Assembly (NCBI GenBank): GCA_947367165.1
Contig: CANBCO010000004.1
Coordinates: forward strand, 1-9,980
Direction: 5' to 3'
Origin: an uncultured Coriobacteriaceae bacterium
GTDB lineage: Bacteria; Actinomycetota; Coriobacteriia; Coriobacteriales; Atopobiaceae
Length of the DNA: 9,980 bases
Shown: in pieces, positions 1 through 6,027 of the stretch
Numbering within the stretch: position 1 is the stretch's first letter
Layout: every line of letters starts with the position of its first letter
The notes under the pieces: model-generated
What the model saw: the letters and a program-made list of their open reading frames with translations, nothing else
Database searches by the model: none
What the model was told of the DNA's origin: nothing
Program-made: the position numbers and the translations under genes

Positions 1-10
1 TTCGATTGCT

Positions 11-86
11 GTCCCCATCGTCTAGCGGTCTAGGACACCGCCCTTTCAAGGCGGTAACACGGGTTCGAGTCCCGTTGGGGGCACCA
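11..86 (+). tRNA. tRNA-Glu (anticodon UUC)
   Basis: The sequence folds as a full cloverleaf. The acceptor stem pairs GTCCCCA (11-17) with TGGGGGC (76-82), including one T-G wobble. The discriminator is A83 and the CCA end is genome-encoded at 84-86. The anticodon stem CCGCC (38-42) pairs with GGCGG (50-54) around the loop CTTTCAA, placing anticodon TTC at 45-47, which reads GAA/GAG codons. The T arm has loop TTCGAGT closed by ACGGG/CCCGT. The promoter must lie to the left of the window. No T-rich terminator follows the CCA: the next base but one is already the end of the convergent lipoprotein gene, so transcripts from the two genes may overlap. Confidence 0.97.
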
Positions 87-87
87 G

Positions 88-573
88 TTATCCCACGTTA
101 TACATGCTTGTTCTGTAAAACACAATGGTGCCAGTACTATCCCCATTATCATACTGCACAAACGTTACAGTATGCGTTCCGTTGCTTACTGCATCGTTTT
201 CTAAATGCAGCGTTGTATCGGTATCGGGGTCATCAAGCTTTGCCGCTTCTTTGCCATCAATGTAAATATAAAGCGGGGTTTTCTCGGCTATATCACGGGT
301 AATTACCGATAAATCCGCCGCTTTAAAACCAGCACTCGTGTGTAGCTGAACTACATCACCGTGCTCAGAATTATTATTTGTTGACTGGATATACGCTTCG
401 CCTTCACCAGTATCCCCGTAGTTCATGTAAGCGTCGGGAAGCGTCGTAGCCGATGCATCCTCGGTTTGACTCGCCGCCTCAAGATCTTTTGGCGCCTCCA
501 CAGTTTCTCCACATCCGCTTAACATAACACAAAGAATGCCGCTCATACAAAATGCAAGTACCGATTTTTTCAT
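88..573 (-). CDS. Small secreted lipoprotein of unknown function
   Basis: The predicted product is 161 residues. The ATG at 573 is chosen because GGAG sits 4 nt upstream and because any longer reading would translate the tRNA-Leu. Residues 1-20 form a type II signal peptide (KK, then a hydrophobic core) ending in lipobox LSGC, with Cys21 as the probable lipidated residue. A Glu/Asp/Ser/Thr-rich linker follows to about residue 50. Beyond that is a compact domain rich in alternating beta-type residues, ending in a TGTIVFYRTSMYN stretch. This is suggestive of an Ig-like or beta-sandwich fold, but I do not recognise the family. The protein should sit on the outer face of the membrane. The start lies 16 nt after the CCA of tRNA-Leu, with no room for a separate promoter, so co-transcription with the tRNA is likely. 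The stop TAA (90-88) lies 1 nt from the convergent tRNA-Glu. Confidence 0.85.
   Translation of the reverse strand: MKKSVLAFCMSGILCVMLSGCGETVEAPKDLEAASQTEDASATTLPDAYMNYGDTGEGEAYIQSTNNNSEHGDVVQLHTSAGFKAADLSVITRDIAEKTPLYIYIDGKEAAKLDDPDTDTTLHLENDAVSNGTHTVTFVQYDNGDSTGTIVFYRTSMYNVG
277..287 (+). repeat. One-mismatch copy of the GGGTTTCTCGG word
   Basis: GGTTTTCTCGG differs from the 11-bp word at its third base only. It lies inside the lipoprotein gene and on the coding strand encodes Ala-Glu-Lys-Thr. The exact copies at 1816 and 6574 encode Ala-Glu-Lys-Pro and Ser-Glu-Lys-Pro in the same frame. It may be a decayed copy or chance. Confidence 0.35.
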
Positions 574-589
574 CTTGCTCCAAAATACG

Positions 590-673
590 TGGTAGGGATG
601 GTGGGATTTGAACCCACATGCCGTGAGGCGGCGGATTTTAAGTCCGCTGTGTCTGCCGTTCCACCACATCCCC
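590..673 (-). tRNA. tRNA-Leu (anticodon UAA)
   Basis: This is a class II tRNA on the minus strand. The acceptor stem pairs GGGGATG (673-667) with CATCCCT (600-594), the terminal pair being a G-U wobble. The discriminator is A (593) and CCA is encoded at 592-590. The anticodon stem GCGGA/TCCGC encloses loop CTTAAAA, with anticodon TAA at 640-638. A long variable arm (around CGCCTCACGGC) supports leucine. The T arm is GTGGG-TTCAAAT-CCCAC. The gene is embedded between two protein genes on the same strand: 11 nt after the ftsB-like stop codon and 16 nt before the lipoprotein start. RNase P and 3'-end processing of this tRNA would therefore cut the polycistronic message in two. Confidence 0.96.
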
Positions 674-684
674 AAAAGATGCGT

Positions 685-1404
685 CTAAGAGACATCACTC
701 TTATTATAGCCAAAAATAAAATCGCCGATCGAGATATAAAACGGATCCGCTTTTTCTAACACTTGTGTGCGCACATCCTCGGGCGCCTCGCTCACCGATG
801 CTGGCTCCTCTAAGCCCTCCACGTTAACCGGCGTCTCGCCCGGATCAACGTAGTTACGTAGACGCGCCTCATCGCGAATCCCCTCCTCGGTATTCAATTT
901 GTTCACCTCTTCCTGCTTTTTTGCGTTTTGCTCAGCGTAGAGATCGCGCATTTGCGTAAGAAGCTCCGAGGTTCGTTTGGCATGATAAAGATTTCTACAG
1001 GGTTCATATAAAAAAAGTATCACCAATGCGATTCCGAGAAAAACCAGCCATTTTTTGCTGGGGTTTTTTTGGGCTGCCCGCTTTTGTTTTGATGGCGCGG
1101 CTTTTTTTGCTGATGCTTTGGGACGTGTTCCTGTAGCGGTTTTGGATTGCGCACTGGACGCAGCGACCTTTGCCCGCGTGCTAGACGCGGCAGCTTTGGG
1201 ACGCGTTCCTGTAGCGGCCTTGGATTGCGCACTGGATGCAGTGCCCTTTGCCCGCGTGCTAGACGCGGCAGCCTTTGCCCGCGTGCTAGACGCCCTAGCA
1301 GCAGTATTTCCCTGCACAGACGCCTTCTCCCGCGCACGTGACGCTGCACCGGAGCGAGCCGTCCTCCTTGTAGCTGTCAGTTTTTTTGCCCTTTCTTTTG
1401 GCAT
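685..1404 (-). CDS. FtsB/DivIC-type septum formation initiator with long basic repeat tail
   Basis: The 239-residue product matches the bitopic FtsB/DivIC layout. It has a cytoplasmic N-terminus, one membrane segment (about 119-133), a coiled coil (about 140-172) and the family's closing motif of the type LNTEEGIRDEARLRNYVDPGE (about 170-190). The acidic C-terminal tail runs to 239. Proteins of this family are small divisome components that bridge the membrane and act with FtsL/FtsQ. The oddity is the N-terminal 118 residues, almost entirely Ala, Ser, Thr, Lys and Arg, built from tandem SSTRAK and SSAQSK..TGTRPK units encoded by a 78-bp DNA repeat. The strong positive charge could bind nucleic acid or acidic lipids (inference). 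The start ATG lies 13 nt after the stop of the upstream YvlD-like gene and has only a poor ribosome-binding site, suggesting translational coupling. eno-ftsB linkage is well known in Actinobacteria; here two genes intervene. Confidence 0.87.
   Translation of the reverse strand: MPKERAKKLTATRRTARSGAASRAREKASVQGNTAARASSTRAKAAASSTRAKGTASSAQSKAATGTRPKAAASSTRAKVAASSAQSKTATGTRPKASAKKAAPSKQKRAAQKNPSKKWLVFLGIALVILFLYEPCRNLYHAKRTSELLTQMRDLYAEQNAKKQEEVNKLNTEEGIRDEARLRNYVDPGETPVNVEGLEEPASVSEAPEDVRTQVLEKADPFYISIGDFIFGYNKSDVS
703..708 (-). promoter_or_regulatory. Candidate -10 box for the tRNA-Leu/lipoprotein unit
   Basis: On the minus strand the perfect hexamer TATAAT sits inside the last codons of the ftsB-like gene (within Gly-Tyr-Asn-Lys). 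It is about 30 nt upstream of the tRNA 5' end, the right distance for a short tRNA leader. No convincing TTGACA-like -35 is visible 16-18 nt upstream, though the spacer is T-rich. The codons would encode the same residues in any case, so the match may be coincidental. Confidence 0.45.
1120..1293 (-). repeat. 78-bp tandem repeat inside the ftsB-like gene
   Basis: Two consecutive 78-bp units (1120-1197 and 1198-1275) differ at about seven positions. A further partial copy (1273-1293) repeats the CTTTGCCCGCGTGCTAGACGC portion after only 27 bp. The repeat is in frame (26 residues, with a nested 9-residue subunit) and encodes the Ala/Lys/Arg-rich tail. Because the unit lengths are multiples of three, slippage or recombination would change tail length without breaking the frame. 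Confidence 0.9.
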
Positions 1405-1417
1405 GAGCGCACCGCGT

Positions 1418-1786
1418 TTAGTCGCGAAGTCCAGTTATCGCAGATACAACAGTAGAGACGAGCGATATGATAATAGAAGCCAAAAAGGCAGATCCAAAGC
1501 TCATTCCAACTGGAATTGCAAAGACCACACTCGTTAGCCAGGCTGCAAGCATAAGCAAAAGCGCATTTACCACAAGGTAAAAAAGTCCTAACGTAATCAC
1601 GGTAATTGGGATGCTTAAGACTTGCAAAATGGGCTTAATAGAAGCGTTAATAAGCGAAAGCACAAAAGAAAAGATGGCTAACGTGAGCCAAAAGTTTGCC
1701 TCGGCGGGAAGCGAAATCCCAGGAACAATCTCAACCGCTACCCAAGTGGCTATAAACGTAATAAACCAGCTTCCTAAAAAATGCAT
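1418..1786 (-). CDS. YvlD / 'phage holin family 4_2' small membrane protein
   Basis: The 122-residue product is a four-helix integral membrane protein with hydrophobic stretches at about 4-21, 33-50, 55-85 and 97-117. The central sequence NASIKPILQVLSIPITVITL followed by GLFYLVVNALLLMLAAWL is the hallmark of the YvlD/Phage_holin_4_2 (PF04020) family. This family is widespread on bacterial chromosomes and mostly not of phage origin; its molecular function is poorly defined. The start ATG has a strong purine-rich ribosome-binding site, AGAGGAAAGG, about 7 nt upstream (1794-1803), in the 20-nt gap after the metallophosphoesterase stop. The next gene starts 13 nt downstream. Its place between an envelope phosphoesterase and a divisome protein suggests an envelope role (inference). 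No other phage gene is present. Confidence 0.88.
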   Translation of the reverse strand: MHFLGSWFITFIATWVAVEIVPGISLPAEANFWLTLAIFSFVLSLINASIKPILQVLSIPITVITLGLFYLVVNALLLMLAAWLTSVVFAIPVGMSFGSAFLASIIISLVSTVVSAITGLRD

Positions 1787-1806
1787 ACTACAACCTTTCC
1801 TCTTGG

Positions 1807-3027
1807 TTACTCTGAGGGTTTCTCGGCCGGTTCTATATGAACCGTCATATACTCGCTCACGCCCTCATCCCTAATAGGACTTCCCCAGCCAATCAGTCCA
1901 CTTGAGATAAAAAGCACAATGTCATCATAAGAATACTTTCCCCAAACCGGTCGGTCAAGTACGTAGCGCTGAAGAAGGCCAAAAGGGAACGTCTGTCCGC
2001 CGTGGCTGTGTCCTGATAAGAGCAGGTCAGCCCCTGCTTTTCCGTCCTGTTCAATCTCTACGGCTTGGTGATCAACCATAATGGTGAGCTTTGAGGTGTC
2101 AAGCGAGCTAAGCACGTCTTCTGGCGTTTTGCGCGTCCCTGCTTCGCCTTCCCAGCCGTAATCTTCGCGGCCAGCTAAGACATAGTCTCCCAGGTCAACT
2201 CCGGTATCGCTTAGAATTTCGATGTTGTTTCGCTCGCACGCTTGAATGAGTTCCTCGTCAGTAAACGAGCGGCCGGAAAGCGGCAAGTCAGTTGCGCCAG
2301 GCTGACGGTCGTGATTTCCATAAACAAAAAAGATGCCGTCTTTTGTGTGAAGGCGCGAGAGCGTGTCAAAGGCGCGGTTCATGTTCTCGTTTGACGTGCG
2401 TTCGTCTACGATATCACCTCCCAGCACTGCAACGTCGTAGTCAATCCCGTTTTGGTTGATCTCATCTACAATGCGGTCAAGCTCTGCGGGGTCTTCAATC
2501 GTGCCATAATGCGTATCGCTTATAAACAGCACGTTTAAAGGGCGCGTGATTTTCTCGGAGGTGTAGGTATAGCTCGTATTTACCACGTGCGTTAGGTTAT
2601 AGTTTGCGACGATAAGAAATGCCACGAAGGTAACAGCAAGGAGTCCTCCAGACCAATACGCCGCCGAGAAACCCCGCGTTATGCGCGCCTGCGGCCTTTT
2701 AGTGTGAGTTATAGCCGCACGAATAGCACCAGCTACCTTGGCGCCCACATCAAGCAGAAGAGAGAGGCAAAAAAGCGGGAACGCTATAAGCTGAAAGGCA
2801 GGCGACCACACGTTTATGCAAAAACTTGCTACTAGAAGTGCTAGTGCCACGCGAAAGATACGACTTTTGGTGCTTTTGGGGTTTTTGTGAAAGTGGGCAA
2901 ATGCGCGGCCAAGTCTTACATAGCAATACGCCCCAATACCAGCAGCTAAAAGGAGCCCTGGCAAAAGGTAGTAGTCATAAAAACCAAGTGTGTAGAAGAG
3001 CTTTATGTTGCTTAGTATGTCTTGCAA
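1807..3027 (-). CDS. Membrane-bound metallophosphoesterase (calcineurin-like), TTG start
   Basis: The predicted product is 406 residues. The N-terminal third holds about four membrane segments (near 20-38, 58-74, 75-93 and 125-143). The rest is a calcineurin-like phosphoesterase with all five metal-site blocks: DTH (171-173), GGD (203-205), GNHD (237-240), His320 in VDH, and GHSHGG (339-344). Such enzymes bind two metal ions and hydrolyse phosphomonoesters or diesters. YkuE/YaeI-type relatives act on phospholipids or other envelope phosphates, but the substrate here cannot be told. No ATG or GTG start fits. TTG at 3027 has AAGGAG 5 nt upstream (3033-3038) and begins the first membrane helix region sensibly; the open frame extends to 3276 but would overlap eno and lacks conserved sequence. 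The domain should face outside the cell if the N-terminus is inside. The last codons contain an exact GGGTTTCTCGG word. Confidence 0.87.
   Translation of the reverse strand: MQDILSNIKLFYTLGFYDYYLLPGLLLAAGIGAYCYVRLGRAFAHFHKNPKSTKSRIFRVALALLVASFCINVWSPAFQLIAFPLFCLSLLLDVGAKVAGAIRAAITHTKRPQARITRGFSAAYWSGGLLAVTFVAFLIVANYNLTHVVNTSYTYTSEKITRPLNVLFISDTHYGTIEDPAELDRIVDEINQNGIDYDVAVLGGDIVDERTSNENMNRAFDTLSRLHTKDGIFFVYGNHDRQPGATDLPLSGRSFTDEELIQACERNNIEILSDTGVDLGDYVLAGREDYGWEGEAGTRKTPEDVLSSLDTSKLTIMVDHQAVEIEQDGKAGADLLLSGHSHGGQTFPFGLLQRYVLDRPVWGKYSYDDIVLFISSGLIGWGSPIRDEGVSEYMTVHIEPAEKPSE
1816..1826 (+). repeat. GGGTTTCTCGG word, copy 1 (coding)
   Basis: An exact copy in the extreme 3' end of the metallophosphoesterase gene, ending 7 bases before the stop codon. 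On the coding strand it encodes part of Ala-Glu-Lys-Pro in the unstructured C-terminal tail, a place where inserted sequence would be tolerated. Confidence 0.9.
2664..2674 (-). repeat. GGGTTTCTCGG word, copy 2 (coding)
   Basis: An exact copy, reading CCGAGAAACCC on the plus strand, inside the metallophosphoesterase gene. It encodes Gly-Phe-Ser-Ala in the loop just before the last membrane segment. It is the only coding copy in this orientation, so the coding copies are not simply one favoured peptide. Confidence 0.9.
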
Positions 3028-3063
3028 AAGGGCTCCTTTTCTTGTCTGTGTTAGTGTACAAGA

Positions 3064-3096
3064 AATCCCCACCTTGCAGGCGGCAAAGTGGGGATT
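3064..3096 (-). terminator. Candidate terminator/attenuator hairpin after eno
   Basis: AATCCCCAC (3064-3072) pairs with GTGGGGATT (3088-3096). After one C-A mismatch, TTGC (3074-3077) pairs with GCAA (3083-3086), leaving a 5-nt loop. This is the strongest hairpin in the 157-bp eno to metallophosphoesterase gap. On the minus strand it is followed by TTTCTTGT, a weak U-rich tail, so termination may be partial and allow read-through into the downstream genes. It lies 37 nt before the downstream TTG start and could instead act as a leader structure or RNA-processing site. Confidence 0.5.
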
Positions 3097-3130
3097 GTGA
3101 AAAAACCGTGTGGAGTGCGCCTTGGTTGGC

Positions 3131-3141
3131 GGGTTTCTCGG
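3131..3141 (+). repeat. GGGTTTCTCGG word, copy 3 (intergenic)
   Basis: An exact copy in the gap between eno and the metallophosphoesterase gene, 44 nt after the eno stop codon. It lies 34 nt before the 3064-3096 hairpin on the transcript and is not part of its stem. Confidence 0.92.
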
Positions 3142-3184
3142 CAACGCGCGTAACGCAAGCTGCGCGCACCGGTTAAAGCGCTCC

Positions 3185-4521
<1,337 letters not shown>

Positions 4522-4540
4522 CGCTTCTTGGAAGCCGGCT

Positions 4541-4551
4541 GGGTTTCTCGG
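4541..4551 (+). repeat. GGGTTTCTCGG word, copy 4 (eno promoter region)
   Basis: An exact copy between the aldolase stop codon and the eno -10 box. Here the word is half of a short inverted repeat: GTTTCT (4543-4548) pairs with AGAAAC (4554-4559) across a 5-nt loop, which could be a weak stem just after the aldolase stop codon. Its distance from the -10 box places it at or just upstream of the -35 position for eno. Confidence 0.9.
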
Positions 4552-4561
4552 GTAAGAAACG

Positions 4562-5638
4562 TTACTGTATAATTTCCTCAATCTTGGCGTATTCTTGTGC
4601 AGAAAGCTGTTGGGCAGGCTCTTGAATGTTTGTAGAAATATCGAGGCCCTTTGCTTTTACGCCGCCTTTAATTGCAGAAATAAAAAGGTCGCCCACGTTG
4701 TAGAGGTCCATGAGATGAGCAATTCGCTTTGCGCACGAAACGGCCGTATCCATGTCTCCTGTGTTGTAGGCATGGTTCATCTCCACAAACGTCTCGGGCT
4801 CCACGTTGGTAAGGCCGGAAAGAACGCCGTTTCCGCCGCTAATTCTGTTGGTGAGATAGTACTCGTCGTAGCCAGAGAGCACAGAGAATGTGGGGTCTAC
4901 CTCGTGTACTTTTTCAACCATGAGGCGGGTGTGGCTTGCGGTGTCAACGGTGTCTTTGATGCCTTTTACTGTGGGAGCCGCGCGTACAATTTCTGCGACC
5001 AGCTCGGGCGTGAGGTCCACATTTGTGCGAGCTGGGAAGTTATAAAGGATAATAGGAATATCTGCAGTTTGAGAAAGTTCCTGGTAATAGCTGACGCAGG
5101 TTGTATCTGATGGACCAAAGTAGTACGGGACAATAGAAACTACGGCCGTAGCCCCTGCCTCTTTAGCTGCGAGCATGAGTTCTTTGGACTCATTCATGTC
5201 TGTTGAGCCAATGCCAAAGAGCACGTCCATGCGGTCGCCCACGCGATTTATCGCAAAATGTAAGGCATCGATTTTTTGCTGAGTTGAGAATGTGTAAAAC
5301 TCGCCGATAGAGCCAAAGAGCAAGACGCCGTTTATGCCTGCATCTGCAAGGTGGTCGAGGTGTTCGCCCCATTTTTCGTAGTTAAAGGTGCCATCGTCAT
5401 TGGTGATGCTTATAGAAGGTGTGTAGATGCCGTCAAGAAGGGGCTGGTTCGCGTCTTTGTTGCGAGCGTTTGCGGCGTGCGTTTTCTGCACTTCTTTTGC
5501 TATGGCACTTGTATCTGGTGTATTGTATCGCGCGGTGCTGTGGGAGCTACCTGCCAAGATAAGGCCAAACGAAAGGCCAAAGCCTACAGCGATAATAATG
5601 AGTAACGCGATAATGCCTGCTCTTTGAGTTGTCTTCAT
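4562..5638 (-). CDS. Membrane-anchored DapA/NAL-family class I aldolase
   Basis: The predicted product is 358 residues. Residues 8-29 form one strongly hydrophobic segment after MKTTQR, then a Ser/Thr/Ala/Asn-rich linker (30-65) with no lipobox cysteine. From residue 68 it is a complete (beta/alpha)8 domain of the dihydrodipicolinate synthase / N-acetylneuraminate lyase family. GSIGE (109-113) is the carboxylate-binding loop, YNFPARTN (199-206) carries catalytic Tyr199 and Arg204, and GIKDT (226-230) holds the Schiff-base Lys228. GGNGVLSGLTN follows at 268-278. The family condenses or cleaves pyruvate with aldehydes; GSxGE rather than GTTGE hints at a lyase or keto-acid aldolase, not lysine synthesis (inference). 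Family members are normally cytoplasmic and about 290-300 residues; the extra N-terminus would place the barrel outside the membrane. ATG 5638 has AAAGGA 6 nt upstream; the frame is open to 5818 but that extension only translates hairpin DNA. It ends 87 nt before eno. Confidence 0.88.
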   Translation of the reverse strand: MKTTQRAGIIALLIIIAVGFGLSFGLILAGSSHSTARYNTPDTSAIAKEVQKTHAANARNKDANQPLLDGIYTPSISITNDDGTFNYEKWGEHLDHLADAGINGVLLFGSIGEFYTFSTQQKIDALHFAINRVGDRMDVLFGIGSTDMNESKELMLAAKEAGATAVVSIVPYYFGPSDTTCVSYYQELSQTADIPIILYNFPARTNVDLTPELVAEIVRAAPTVKGIKDTVDTASHTRLMVEKVHEVDPTFSVLSGYDEYYLTNRISGGNGVLSGLTNVEPETFVEMNHAYNTGDMDTAVSCAKRIAHLMDLYNVGDLFISAIKGGVKAKGLDISTNIQEPAQQLSAQEYAKIEEIIQ

Positions 5639-5678
5639 AGGTTTTCCTTTTCTAAATTGGGTGTGTTTTGGCGCGCTG

Positions 5679-5705
5679 GTTTGCGCGGGTTTGCGCGGGT
5701 TTGCG
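5679..5705. repeat. Tandem 10-bp repeat in the aldolase leader
   Basis: The unit GGTTTGCGCG occurs at 5679-5688 and 5689-5698, with a third partial copy (GGTTTGCG, 5699-5705 plus preceding G). GCGCGC stands just to the left. It would lie in the 5' untranslated leader of the aldolase message, about 40 nt before the start codon. Ten-base periodicity places the units on the same face of the helix, as in tandem operator sites. Confidence 0.75.
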
Positions 5706-5713
5706 TACAGTTC

Positions 5714-5719
5714 ATCATA
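5714..5719 (-). promoter_or_regulatory. Weak candidate -10 box for the aldolase gene
   Basis: TATGAT on the minus strand, one base from consensus, lies about 76 nt upstream of the aldolase ATG. There is no recognisable -35 element. The assignment rests mainly on the gene needing a promoter after the upstream terminator. Confidence 0.3.
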
Positions 5720-5744
5720 GCACTTCTGGCAGTTTATGGGGCGT

Positions 5745-5755
5745 CCGAGAAACCC
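5745..5755 (-). repeat. GGGTTTCTCGG word, copy 5 (intergenic)
   Basis: An exact copy, CCGAGAAACCC on the plus strand. Identity with copy 7 extends to 19 bases, GTCCGAGAAACCCACAGGT (5743-5761), suggesting these two arose by local duplication. Confidence 0.92.
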
Positions 5756-5790
5756 ACAGGTATGCCAACTTGAAAGCGGTGGCAAGAGAG

Positions 5791-5821
5791 GGTGTGCCAT
5801 TTTTGGGGAAAATGGCACACC
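5791..5821. repeat. Intergenic hairpin H1 (13-bp stem)
   Basis: A perfect inverted repeat: GGTGTGCCATTTT (5791-5803) and AAAATGGCACACC (5809-5821) around loop TGGGG. A second small palindrome, CACCTG-TTG-CAGGTG (5818-5832), overlaps its right edge. There is no T tract on either strand, so it is a poor terminator. It shares its core with hairpin H2, which marks it as a dispersed palindromic element, not unique sequence. Confidence 0.92.
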
Positions 5822-5842
5822 TGTTGCAGGTGGTGTGAGCTG

Positions 5843-5853
5843 GGGTTTCTCGG
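5843..5853 (+). repeat. GGGTTTCTCGG word, copy 6 (intergenic)
   Basis: An exact copy midway between hairpins H1 and H2, inverted relative to the copies on either side of the hairpin pair. Confidence 0.92.
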
Positions 5854-5875
5854 CGGGTAGAGCGTCTAGCTGCGA

Positions 5876-5918
5876 CTTTCAACCGTGCCATTTTTGCGGA
5901 AAATGGCACACTTGAAAG
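5876..5918. repeat. Intergenic hairpin H2 (bipartite 17-bp stem)
   Basis: The inner stem GTGCCATTTT (5885-5894) pairs with AAAATGGCAC (5900-5909) around loop TGCGG. After a 2x2 mismatch, CTTTCAA (5876-5882) pairs with TTGAAAG (5912-5918). The inner 25 bases match hairpin H1 except for one loop base, while the flanks differ, so the conserved unit is GTGCCATTTTTG, one variable base, then GGAAAATGGCAC. There is no T tract on either strand. Confidence 0.92.
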
Positions 5919-5961
5919 AACACAGTACCAGAGATTACACTTCAATTAGTTCACGAGGTGT

Positions 5962-5972
5962 CCGAGAAACCC
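5962..5972 (-). repeat. GGGTTTCTCGG word, copy 7 (intergenic)
   Basis: An exact copy and the second member of the 19-base extended repeat (5960-5978). It lies about 16 nt beyond the T tract of the surface-protein terminator. Confidence 0.92.
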
Positions 5973-5987
5973 ACAGGTTTGTAGGCT

Positions 5988-6021
5988 AAAAAGCGGCAAG
6001 GCGGCGCAAAAGCGACCGCCT
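5988..6021 (-). terminator. Terminator of the surface-protein gene
   Basis: On the minus strand, 7 nt after the stop codon, AGGCGG-T-CGC pairs with GCG-CCGCCT around a TTTT loop (plus-strand arms 5999-6007 and 6012-6021, with one bulged base at 6015). TGCCGC and then five Ts (plus 5992-5988) follow. The stem is GC-rich and closed. The T tract is 6 nt away, and an alternative pairing of GCGG with the CCGC next to the Ts would close that gap. Confidence 0.6.
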
Positions 6022-6027
6022 CACCAC

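Larger units (their letters stand above)
5639..6027. other. 389-bp structured intergenic region without genes
   Basis: No credible gene is present. From right to left it holds the surface-protein terminator (5988-6021), an 11-bp word (5962), a hairpin (5876-5918), a second word in opposite orientation (5843), a second hairpin (5791-5821), a third word (5745), a weak -10 box, a tandem 10-bp repeat (5679-5705), and the aldolase ribosome-binding site. Words and hairpins therefore alternate regularly. Confidence 0.85.

Noticed and set aside
574..675. 34-residue N-terminal extension of the lipoprotein
   Set aside because: It is the translated tRNA-Leu; the lipoprotein signal peptide begins at the ATG at 573.
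1055..1537. 160-residue Ala/Leu-rich open frame on the plus strand
   Set aside because: It is the complement of the repetitive Ala/Arg/Lys tail of the ftsB-like gene, and its repeats are just those of the 78-bp unit. It extends into the YvlD-like gene and has no family match.
1418..1786. Prophage remnant suggested by the 'phage holin' family name
   Set aside because: The YvlD-like family is a common chromosomal family, no other phage gene or attachment site is nearby, and the gene is in tight spacing with housekeeping genes.
5639..5818. 60-residue N-terminal extension of the aldolase
   Set aside because: The extension translates hairpin H1 and the tandem repeat, and it would place polar sequence before a clear signal anchor. 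The ATG at 5638 has a good ribosome-binding site.
5715..5945. 76-residue minus-strand open frame in the intergenic region
   Set aside because: It simply translates the two hairpins and two copies of the 11-bp word; there is no start signal and no protein character.
5743..5978. CRISPR-like array or insertion-sequence ends
   Set aside because: The repeats are in alternating orientation with unequal spacing, and no cas or transposase gene is present. The units are palindromes and an 11-mer, not a uniform repeat-spacer series.
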